Assembly: GCA_018818445.1 (NCBI GenBank)
Contig: JAHISC010000042.1
Coordinates: 1 to 10,964 of the forward strand
Length of the DNA: 10,964 nt
Source of the DNA: Patescibacteria group bacterium
GTDB taxonomy: Bacteria > Patescibacteriota > Patescibacteriia > UBA9934
Direction of reading: 5' to 3'
The position numbers were made by a program, and so were the translations under genes. Position 1 is the first letter of the stretch. Each line of letters begins with the position of its first letter. Under the pieces are notes generated by a model. That model was given only the letters and a program-made list of their open reading frames with translations. It did no database searches and was not told where the DNA came from. Below are positions 4,956 to 10,964 of the stretch, in pieces.

Positions 4956-4977
4956 AAAAAACCGTTGTTGTCAACGG
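4956..4977 (-). terminator. Intrinsic terminator of the murJ-alaS unit
   Basis: On the minus strand CCGTTG (4977-4972) and CAACGG (4967-4962) form a six-bp stem with an ACAA loop, followed directly by six T residues (4961-4956). It begins 48 bases after the stop of the membrane-protein gene at 5025-5435, so it should end the transcript carrying the PKD-protein, murJ, alaS and membrane-protein genes. The stem also contains TTGACA, a consensus -35 hexamer, but the nearest -10-like TAATAT is 20 bases away, too far for a normal promoter. Confidence 0.75.
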
Positions 4978-5024
4978 CTCTTTATGGATATGTTGTTAGT
5001 TTTTAATTACTAAACTCGAACCTT

Positions 5025-5435
5025 TTATTTATTCTGTTTTTTCATAAAATAAGTTACACCTTTAATAGATCCGCCAGCAAAGATGCTCACAATCAATAGA
5101 ATAATTGGCTGAGCTATGTCAACGTGACGTGCTGAGCTGGAAATCAAAGCTAGGATTAAAAAGACAAAAAAAACTGTGAGCAAAACGGTTTGCTTCCAAA
5201 CTAATTTTACGAATGACTGAGTCCAATCTGGTTTAAGCACAAAAGTATTCATGACCCAAACAAGCGGCAAGAACAAAATCAACGTCCCCACAGCGACTGA
5301 TAAAATACTACTGCCAATTGAACCATTACCTAAAACTGAACTGTAAAGAACCTCGGACAAAAGATATGCTAGACCAATGAATAAGACATAGAGCACGTTA
5401 ACAGCCGCATATGCGGCAAAAATTTTTGCTTTCAT
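5025..5435 (-). CDS. Four-helix membrane protein of unknown function
   Basis: The gene encodes 136 residues. Four hydrophobic segments, about 5-31, 42-66, 82-101 and 106-131, predict an integral membrane protein. The short charged ends (MKAK at the front, MKKQNK at the back) favour both termini inside. I do not recognise the family and see no catalytic motif. The gene begins two bases after the alaS stop, so the two are almost certainly cotranscribed and perhaps translationally coupled. It is last in the unit and is followed by a good terminator. Its presence with murJ suggests an envelope role, but that is guilt by association. Confidence 0.85.
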   Translation of the reverse strand: MKAKIFAAYAAVNVLYVLFIGLAYLLSEVLYSSVLGNGSIGSSILSVAVGTLILFLPLVWVMNTFVLKPDWTQSFVKLVWKQTVLLTVFFVFLILALISSSARHVDIAQPIILLIVSIFAGGSIKGVTYFMKKQNK

Positions 5436-5437
5436 AT

Positions 5438-7213
5438 TTAGGTTAGGATGGCTTTAATGCGGCGGATGCCTGCAGACGATGCCTCCTCTTTTTTGATTTT
5501 GAACACTCCCAACTCTGAAGTATTGGTGACATGCGGCCCGCCACAAATTTCAGCAGAAAAATCTCCTACAAAATAAACTTTAATTTTATCGCCCAAGGTT
5601 GCATACTTGTCTTCAAAAAGTCCGATTGCCCCTCGCTTCTTAGCTTCCTTAACTGTCAGTAATTCCTGATGCACTGGCAGAGCTTCTTTAATTTTAGCGT
5701 TAACTATATCTTCAACTTTTTGTTTTTCTTCATCAGTTAATTTTTTATCGTGCGAAAAATCAAAGCGTAGTCGATCATGGGTAATATTAGAGCCTCTTTG
5801 CTCAACATGATTACCAAGTACTTGTCGCAAGGCCTGATGCAATAAATGCGTTGCCGTGTGTAACTTGGCAGTCTCGGCTGAATCATCAACTAGTCCACCT
5901 TTAAACTTCTGTCCCGCTCCAGCGCGTGAAAGATCTTGATGCTTTTTAAATTGTTCTTCAAACTTATCCCTATCAACCTCTTGTCCGTAGTCAAAAGCAA
6001 TTTCTTCGGTTAATTCCAGTGGAAAACCGTAAGACTGATAAAGATCAAAAGCATCTTCGCCAGTGACCTCTTGTTTTTGTTGCCAAATCTTTTCAATTTG
6101 TTTCAAACCTTTCTGAATTGATTTTTCAAACTTAGCCGCTTCTGTAGAGAGAACTATTATGATCTGTTCACGTTTTTCAACCAATTCAGGATACGCTTCT
6201 CCTAAAGAAGCAATAACCTCATCAACCAATGGTTTTACTAAATCTTTACTGTCAATATTGAACTTCCTAGCATGACGTATTGCGCGCCGAATTAACCTGC
6301 GTAGAATGTATCCTTGATCCTTATTCGACGGAATCACGCCATCAGCAATAATCATCACAGCAGAACGAACATGATCAGCAATAATACGCATCGAGGGAGC
6401 GTCGTCATCAAATTCATTATAATCTTCACCAGCTAATTCAGAAATTTTATCCAGAATACCACTGAACAATTCTGTCTCATAAACACTCGACGTACCCTGA
6501 AGTACAGCTACAGTGCGCTCAAAACCCATACCAGTATCAACATTTTTCTGTGGAAGTGGAGTAAGCTTGCCGCTTTCATCTTTACTAAACTGCATGAAAA
6601 CATTATTCCAAATCTCTACCCAACGATCATCTTCAGGATCAAATTTTTCTGGCGCAGCTTTTTCTCCAGTCCAATAAAAAATTTCTGTGTCCGGTCCTTG
6701 TGGACCAACTCCCTTACCACCAGCTGGCCACCAATTCTCTTCTTTATCCAATTTAGCAATCCTTGACTTTAAAGCTCCCATTTCAAGCCATTTGTCGTAA
6801 GCCTCTTCATCATAGGGAGCGTTTTCGTCACCTTTAAAAACTGAAAAAGCTAACATTTCAGGTTTGAGATTTAACCACTTTTTATCAGTTAAAAATTCCC
6901 AACTCCAGGAAATCGATTCATCTTTGAAATAATCACCCAAGGACCAGTTACCCAACATCTCAAAAAATGTCAGATGAGTTTTGTCGCCGACTTCATCAAT
7001 ATCACCAGTTCGAACGCATCTTTGATAATCAACCAATCTTGCCCCTGCCGGATGCGTTTCACCTGTGAGATACGGCACCAAGGGGTGCATACCAGCAGTA
7101 GTAAACAGAACAGAAGGATCATTTTCCGGGACTAAAGAAGCAGAAGAAATCTGCTTATGACCTTTTGATTCAAAAAAAGCAATGTATTTTTGTCTAAGTT
7201 CGTTGGCAGTCAT
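5438..7213 (-). CDS. alaS: Alanyl-tRNA synthetase, minimal form without the C-terminal domains
   Basis: AlaRS charges tRNA-Ala with alanine using ATP in the cytoplasm. The class II catalytic core is present: motif 2 around residues 65-95 (RCVRTGDIDEVG then FFEMLGNWSLGDYF) and motif 3 as DTGMGFERT (226-234). The tRNA-recognition helices follow, including GYILRRLIRRAIRHA (301-315). The editing domain keeps its metal ligands, HTATH at 452-456 and CGGPH at 557-561, so mischarged serine or glycine should still be removed. The protein ends at residue 591, right after SSAGIRRIKAIL, where the editing domain ends. Most bacterial AlaRS have about 870 residues, with a coiled-coil dimerisation segment and C-Ala domain that are absent here. 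The clean end and the closely following next gene argue against a frameshift. Confidence 0.96.
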   Translation of the reverse strand: MTANELRQKYIAFFESKGHKQISSASLVPENDPSVLFTTAGMHPLVPYLTGETHPAGARLVDYQRCVRTGDIDEVGDKTHLTFFEMLGNWSLGDYFKDESISWSWEFLTDKKWLNLKPEMLAFSVFKGDENAPYDEEAYDKWLEMGALKSRIAKLDKEENWWPAGGKGVGPQGPDTEIFYWTGEKAAPEKFDPEDDRWVEIWNNVFMQFSKDESGKLTPLPQKNVDTGMGFERTVAVLQGTSSVYETELFSGILDKISELAGEDYNEFDDDAPSMRIIADHVRSAVMIIADGVIPSNKDQGYILRRLIRRAIRHARKFNIDSKDLVKPLVDEVIASLGEAYPELVEKREQIIIVLSTEAAKFEKSIQKGLKQIEKIWQQKQEVTGEDAFDLYQSYGFPLELTEEIAFDYGQEVDRDKFEEQFKKHQDLSRAGAGQKFKGGLVDDSAETAKLHTATHLLHQALRQVLGNHVEQRGSNITHDRLRFDFSHDKKLTDEEKQKVEDIVNAKIKEALPVHQELLTVKEAKKRGAIGLFEDKYATLGDKIKVYFVGDFSAEICGGPHVTNTSELGVFKIKKEEASSAGIRRIKAILT

Positions 7214-7222
7214 AAATCATGA

Positions 7223-7240
7223 TTATGCAGCCTAGCATAA
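7223..7240. repeat. Short inverted repeat upstream of alaS
   Basis: TTATGC (7223-7228) and GCATAA (7235-7240) are exact inverted copies around six bases, in the 51-base gap between murJ and alaS. It could be a small operator or a hairpin in the transcript. A CATAAT hexamer overlaps it eight bases before the alaS ATG and might give an internal start. The match is short and could be chance. Confidence 0.3.
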
Positions 7241-7264
7241 CGATATCTCTGCTTTTTTACAAGT

Positions 7265-8875
7265 TTACTGAATGTTAGTAATAATCGTTTCACCTGTTTC
7301 TGCCTTCTTGAACAACCGCCGCTTCATGCCATGCAAAAACTCCATCATTTCTTCGCTCTTGAACAAGTAAGCCACCAGACCATAAACAAAAATTCCAGCT
7401 GTTCCAGCAATTAACCCCTGACCAAAGACGGCAAAAAAAGTATTGAGTGTAATATATTCAACAACTACACCTTTCATAAACTGGACAACAACGGCACCAA
7501 GTAAACCAGCAACTAGGAGTACACTGGATGATTTAAAAATATGCCACTCATCAAGACCTCCTAGTTTTCTCCTAAGTAACAGCCACAACAAAATCGCTTG
7601 AGTTAAAGAAGATATTGAGTAGGCTATACCAAGTCCTAAAACTCCAAAATTTCGAGAAAGCAAAATCGCTACCACGATATTAACAATAGCCGCACCAACA
7701 CCTATTAAAAATGGAGTGATAGTATTACTATAGGCGAAGTAAGCGCGAGCCAAAATAAAAATCAATCCCTGCGCAAACAAACTAATAATAAAGAAACCTA
7801 ATGTGTCAGCTGTTAATTTTGTAGCCTCCCAATCAAACATTCCGGCGCCAAGAACAACTCTGACAATCTGCGCTCGCAGAAGAATAAAAACAAATGTGGC
7901 TGGTACAATAAAGAAAAACATCTGTCGCACAGTGGAAGAAAATGCCTTAATAAATCCAGCTTCATCATCCTTGTTGCGGTATTCACAAAATGATGGAAAA
8001 GCTGCAATAGCATACGAAACAGCAATGACTCCAACCGGGAAGAAATTTAAATTGTAAGCAAATTGAAGGATTGTTACTGAACCAATAGCCAAAGCAGAAG
8101 CGATCATTGTCATGGCTAAAAAGTTAATTTGGTTGACTGCCAACCCCATGATTCGCGGCAACATGTGTTTAAAGGTGTATTGAACATCCTTGTTTTTTAA
8201 ATTAAATAAAAATTTATATTTGTAACCAAGAGTTTTAACTCCAAACCACTGTACAAATAAATGTAGAACAGCGCCGAGTACAACTCCCCAAGCAACACCG
8301 GCTACACCCATCTCCGGAGCTAGCAAAACCGCTCCAGAGATTATTCCAATATTATAAAAAATCGGTGCCAAAGAATATAATACAAACCTCCTCGCCCCCT
8401 GCAAGGCAGATCCGTAGACCATAGAGACCGAGAGAAACAGCTGAGCTAAAAACATTATTCGCGACAACTCCCCAACTGCTGCCTGCTTCTCAGCGTCAAA
8501 TCCTGGGGCGATAGCTGGAGCAATATATGGAGCCAATAAAATACCAAGAAGAACCAAGACACCAAAAATTACAACAATAATATTTAAAATATTGTTTGTT
8601 AACTGCCAGGCCTCGTTTTCTTTATCTTTTGAATAATATTTTGTAAAAAGTGGAATGAAACTTGCTGACAAAGCCCCGACCACAATCAACTGAAACAAAA
8701 AATCCGGAATACGAAAGGCGGCAAAGTATACGTCCAAGTTATCTCCTGCGCCAAAAGTACCAGCGAGAATACGATCGCGAATAAAACCGACCAAGCGTGA
8801 AAGAATCGAAAACGAGGCGACAATGACTGCCGCGCTCGCTATGGTATTTGATTTTCCTTTGAATAAACTGATCAT
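7265..8875 (-). CDS. murJ: Lipid II flippase MurJ (MviN family)
   Basis: MurJ moves lipid II, the lipid-linked peptidoglycan precursor, across the inner membrane. The protein is 536 residues with many hydrophobic segments, consistent with the family's 14 helices. The N-terminal signature is clear: SRLVGFIRDRILAGTFGAG (26-44), then DVYFAAFRIPDFLFQL and GALSASFIPLF. Arg27, Arg33 and Asp48 align with the functional Arg18, Arg24 and Asp39 of E. coli MurJ. The Arg52 position is hydrophobic here, as I recall for many non-proteobacterial homologues. The ATG lies three bases after the stop of the PKD-protein gene, indicating cotranscription. The presence of murJ implies the cell makes a peptidoglycan wall. 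The C-terminal 20 or so residues form a basic cytoplasmic tail. Confidence 0.95.
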   Translation of the reverse strand: MISLFKGKSNTIASAAVIVASFSILSRLVGFIRDRILAGTFGAGDNLDVYFAAFRIPDFLFQLIVVGALSASFIPLFTKYYSKDKENEAWQLTNNILNIIVVIFGVLVLLGILLAPYIAPAIAPGFDAEKQAAVGELSRIMFLAQLFLSVSMVYGSALQGARRFVLYSLAPIFYNIGIISGAVLLAPEMGVAGVAWGVVLGAVLHLFVQWFGVKTLGYKYKFLFNLKNKDVQYTFKHMLPRIMGLAVNQINFLAMTMIASALAIGSVTILQFAYNLNFFPVGVIAVSYAIAAFPSFCEYRNKDDEAGFIKAFSSTVRQMFFFIVPATFVFILLRAQIVRVVLGAGMFDWEATKLTADTLGFFIISLFAQGLIFILARAYFAYSNTITPFLIGVGAAIVNIVVAILLSRNFGVLGLGIAYSISSLTQAILLWLLLRRKLGGLDEWHIFKSSSVLLVAGLLGAVVVQFMKGVVVEYITLNTFFAVFGQGLIAGTAGIFVYGLVAYLFKSEEMMEFLHGMKRRLFKKAETGETIITNIQ

Positions 8876-8878
8876 GCC

Positions 8879-10555
8879 CTACTTCTTCTTGGCTTTTTTA
8901 GCCGGTTTTTTTGTTGCTCGTTTCTTAGTTGTCTTTTTTGCAGCCTTTTTCTTTGCCTTAGGCTTAGCAATTACCATCTCTTCTACCTCTTCTTCCTCTG
9001 GTTCGTCAAGTTCACTAGCCTGGACAACGTCCTCGATATCTTCGTCTTCCTCTTCTTCAGCAACCTCTTCTTCAACTTCATTCTCTTCCTCGTCTAAATC
9101 ATCTTCGATGGCTTCATTTTCCTCTTCCTCCACTTCTTCATCTGATTCATCTACCTCTTCGACTTGCATTTCTTCTGGAATTTCCTCTTCTTCTACTTCT
9201 TCTTCTATTTCTTCTGGTGCCTCTTCCACTAACTCCTCATCCTCTATTTCTTCAATTTCCTCTGTTGCGTCTTCATCCTCTGGCATATCTTCTGTATCTT
9301 CAACTTCTTCTAGTGAATCAAAAGCAGAATTGCTACCTGAGTCGTCAAAAGACATCTTTTTAATATTTCCAGCCTTTTGTTTTCTCCTCTTAAAGACCAG
9401 TAAAATTGAACCAAAGAATAGAAGTGTCAAAATTCCAAGTGCCAACCAAATTAGAGGATTGGCCAAATGAAAAAGAGAAATTTTCACTTCTTGTTCTTGT
9501 GATGTTTGTGCACCATCGGCGTTTTCCATTGTTAAACTAACTTTGTATTTACCAGCCGAACGATAAGTATGGCTAACCTCAGACTGCGAGGAAACAATGC
9601 TATCACCAAAATCCCACTTATAGGTTATGCCATTAAGCTCCGGCATAAGTGGTTTAAATGAATACGTTTTCCAGTCATCTCTCTCAAAAATAAAGTCTGC
9701 TACAAATGTACTGGTTGCCTCCATGATTAACATTGGCTCTGCTCCGCTATTATCAGAAGCATCCAAGTCAGCATTTTCATCATAGAGAGTTGGTACTGGC
9801 TCCTCATCTCTCAGCGGCAATTCATCAGAACTTACACTCGAATCTGGAGCAGGGTCATCTGATGAAACATCTATGACATCTTGGTTGTAAGTTGATGTGG
9901 CTATCGATTCTGGCTCGGTTTGAATTGAACTATTTAATGGAGCATAGTCTTTGGCATCAAGAACTCCGTCACCATCAGAATCAGAATTTTTTGGAAAAGT
10001 GCCTAGTTCAGCTTCAACTGAGTCAGATAAACCATCATTGTCATCGTCTGTGTCACAAGCATCGCCTTTAGCGTCATTATCATAGTCAGCCTGATCAGAA
10101 TTGGAGACTTCTGGGCAATTGTCTTCATCATCAGCAATTCCATCTTTATCTTCATCAAGCATTGGATAGAAAAGTGAAGTAATTGCTATATCGTTTGATG
10201 CATTAATGTCTTGGGGGTCGCTTCCACGAATTTCAGCACGAATATTAAATGAACCATAGGGCACAGTAAAATCTACCCATACCTGGTCTTTTGATCCACC
10301 AGCGGGTACAGTTACAGTTTGACTTGCTCCAATTGGTGTAGAACCGTGGTAAAACAAAACATAACCAGTAGTGTCCACATCTCCGATATTTTGCACGGCC
10401 GCATAAATTCTCACAGTATCGCCTGAAACAAGCGTACTTTTAGAGAAAGAGATGTCCGCAGATCTGATTGATAAATCCGGGCTAGCCGCCTGTACCGGCA
10501 AAGCTATTAAGAAAAAGGTGAATAATGCGATAATACTAATTCTTGTTCGTGCCAT
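8879..10555 (-). CDS. Membrane-anchored CARDB/TSP3/PKD surface protein with an acidic-basic cytoplasmic tail
   Basis: The gene encodes 558 residues. A signal peptide (1-23, cleavage probably after VQA) precedes a CARDB-like beta-sandwich (25-128, with VQNIGD, VPAGGS and NIRAEI). Calcium-binding thrombospondin type 3 repeats follow (134-205: DKDGIADDEDNCP, DNDAKGDACDTDDDNDGLSD, DSDGDGVLDAKD, with Cys147 and Cys167), then a Ser/Asp-rich linker, a PKD domain (about 276-360: YKWDFGDS, VSHTYRSAGKYKVSLT) and one membrane helix (364-388) followed by KRRKQK. This predicts outside sensory or adhesive domains and an inside C-terminus. The inner tail has about 125 Glu/Asp-rich residues (404-529), then a 29-residue Lys/Ala/Thr block (530-558) like a histone H1 tail. 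It heads the murJ unit. A role in attachment or envelope organisation is inferred only. Confidence 0.88.
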   Translation of the reverse strand: MARTRISIIALFTFFLIALPVQAASPDLSIRSADISFSKSTLVSGDTVRIYAAVQNIGDVDTTGYVLFYHGSTPIGASQTVTVPAGGSKDQVWVDFTVPYGSFNIRAEIRGSDPQDINASNDIAITSLFYPMLDEDKDGIADDEDNCPEVSNSDQADYDNDAKGDACDTDDDNDGLSDSVEAELGTFPKNSDSDGDGVLDAKDYAPLNSSIQTEPESIATSTYNQDVIDVSSDDPAPDSSVSSDELPLRDEEPVPTLYDENADLDASDNSGAEPMLIMEATSTFVADFIFERDDWKTYSFKPLMPELNGITYKWDFGDSIVSSQSEVSHTYRSAGKYKVSLTMENADGAQTSQEQEVKISLFHLANPLIWLALGILTLLFFGSILLVFKRRKQKAGNIKKMSFDDSGSNSAFDSLEEVEDTEDMPEDEDATEEIEEIEDEELVEEAPEEIEEEVEEEEIPEEMQVEEVDESDEEVEEEENEAIEDDLDEEENEVEEEVAEEEEDEDIEDVVQASELDEPEEEEVEEMVIAKPKAKKKAAKKTTKKRATKKPAKKAKKK

Positions 10556-10563
10556 ATAGCTTA

Positions 10564-10569
10564 AGTATA
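10564..10569 (-). promoter_or_regulatory. Possible -10 element of the PKD-protein-murJ-alaS unit
   Basis: TATACT on the minus strand (10569-10564) lies eight bases before the ATG of the PKD-protein gene, in the 54-base gap after the PduL-like gene. No clear -35 hexamer is found 17 bases upstream, where the sequence is AT-rich. No hairpin terminator separates the two genes, so read-through from the PduL-like gene is also possible. If used, the transcript would be nearly leaderless. Confidence 0.3.
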
Positions 10570-10609
10570 AAACGAAATGATCTTAATAAATAGGAAAACC
10601 GTGGATAGA

Positions 10610-10964
10610 TTAAAGCAAGCGGACATGGATTGATGAAGTAATCCATAATTTTCGTGCATAATCCTGATGAATCTCAAGCCTGAGACGATAAGTAGGATGC
10701 ACCCTGACAGTAACTTCGCTAATCTGGTTTGATTTTTCGGCAACGGTTTCTACTGTTACAGTCTGACCATGGGCGATATGCAGCTCTTCTGCTTCTTTGG
10801 GAGAGCAAAGAAGATTTGGTTTTGGAATTATTGCGCCATTTTTAAGAAAAACTTTGTCTTTAGGACCAAACAACGTACAAGCAGCAGCTTGCGATAAGTC
10901 GCCGGCTCTAGATTCGTCTTGCAATTTTAGTCCCAAATAAATTGCCTCGGTTGGTGTCAAATAA
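10610..10964 (-). CDS. PduL-like phosphate acyltransferase domain protein, 5' end off window
   Basis: The frame is open through the right edge, so the N-terminal half is missing. A TTG at 10960-10958 is in frame but is probably an ordinary leucine codon. The visible part follows the middle and second half of PduL-type phosphotransacetylases: LTPTEAIYLGLK, then ESRAGDLS, LFGPKDKVFLKNGAIIPK, SPKEAEELHIAHGQTVTVET, VTVRVHPTYRLRLEIHQD. PduL enzymes exchange acyl groups between CoA and phosphate using two metal ions. Where they usually have ARHIHMS, this protein has PKPNLLCS, so both metal-ligand histidines of that motif are absent. The later histidine (LEIHQD) is kept. It may be inactive or altered. 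The stop is TAA at 10612-10610, with no clear terminator after it. Confidence 0.75.
   Translation of the reverse strand, partial: YLTPTEAIYLGLKLQDESRAGDLSQAAACTLFGPKDKVFLKNGAIIPKPNLLCSPKEAEELHIAHGQTVTVETVAEKSNQISEVTVRVHPTYRLRLEIHQDYARKLWITSSIHVRLL

Noticed and set aside
4972..4977. TTGACA at 4973-4968 as the -35 of the coiled-coil gene
   Set aside because: The hexamer is perfect but the TAATAT candidate is 20 bases away, and the sequence is already explained as part of a terminator stem.
7813..8034. Second minus-strand frame of 73 codons inside murJ
   Set aside because: It lies wholly within murJ in a different frame, with no domain features; treated as a chance open frame.
7803..8057. Plus-strand open frame of 84 codons inside murJ
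   Set aside because: It is antisense to conserved MurJ helices and its translation shows no recognisable domain.
8823..9470. Plus-strand open frame of 215 codons, very rich in serine
   Set aside because: It is the antisense of the Glu/Asp-rich tail: GAA and GAG codons read backwards give serine codons and suppress stops. The opposite strand encodes a well-supported domain protein.
10561..10743. Minus-strand frame of 60 codons overlapping the PduL-like gene
   Set aside because: It overlaps the PduL-like gene in another frame and has no recognisable domain features.

Overview
The window looks like chromosome from a small-genome bacterium of the Patescibacteria (Candidate Phyla Radiation), most likely Parcubacteria-like. 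This is an inference from content. The ribosomal proteins are bacterial, AT-rich and tightly packed. The alanyl-tRNA synthetase is cut to 591 residues, L13 and RNA polymerase alpha are shortened, no start codon has a convincing Shine-Dalgarno sequence, and one gene encodes a signal-peptide CARDB/thrombospondin-3/PKD surface protein. All genes lie on the minus strand, so transcription runs from high to low coordinates.

Layout in the direction of transcription. (1) 10964-10610: the 3' part of a PduL-like phosphate acyltransferase gene whose second HxH metal motif is missing. (2) 10555-5025: an apparent four-gene unit of a membrane-anchored CARDB/TSP3/PKD protein with an acidic then lysine-rich cytoplasmic tail, the lipid II flippase murJ, a minimal alaS, and a four-helix membrane protein of unknown function. 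It ends in a good intrinsic terminator at 4956-4977. (3) 4930-4592: a single small coiled-coil gene with a tandem heptad duplication, followed by a weaker terminator. (4) 4591-4175: a 417-base gene-free stretch with a perfect 38-bp palindrome, an imperfect direct repeat and the probable infA promoter. (5) 4174-176: the translation/transcription cluster infA, rpmJ (37 codons), rpsM, rpsK, rpsD, rpoA, rplQ, rplM, rpsI, with a hairpin-containing gap between infA and rpmJ. (6) 140-1: the left end of an IS3-family insertion sequence, with its terminal inverted repeat, a perfect 13-bp hairpin and the first 20 codons of its first transposase frame. It lies 35 bases downstream of rpsI and runs off the window.

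The ribosomal cluster supplies the small-subunit head and platform proteins (S13, S11, S4, S9), large-subunit L36, L17 and L13, initiation factor IF-1 and RNA polymerase alpha. The murJ unit joins envelope building (lipid II export, a surface protein, a small membrane protein) to alanine charging of tRNA. The most unusual points are RNA polymerase alpha without its C-terminal domain, the two-part charged tail of the surface protein, the degenerate PduL-like domain, the 38-bp palindrome and the insertion sequence abutting the ribosomal operon. I found no tRNA, rRNA, CRISPR array or recognised riboswitch.
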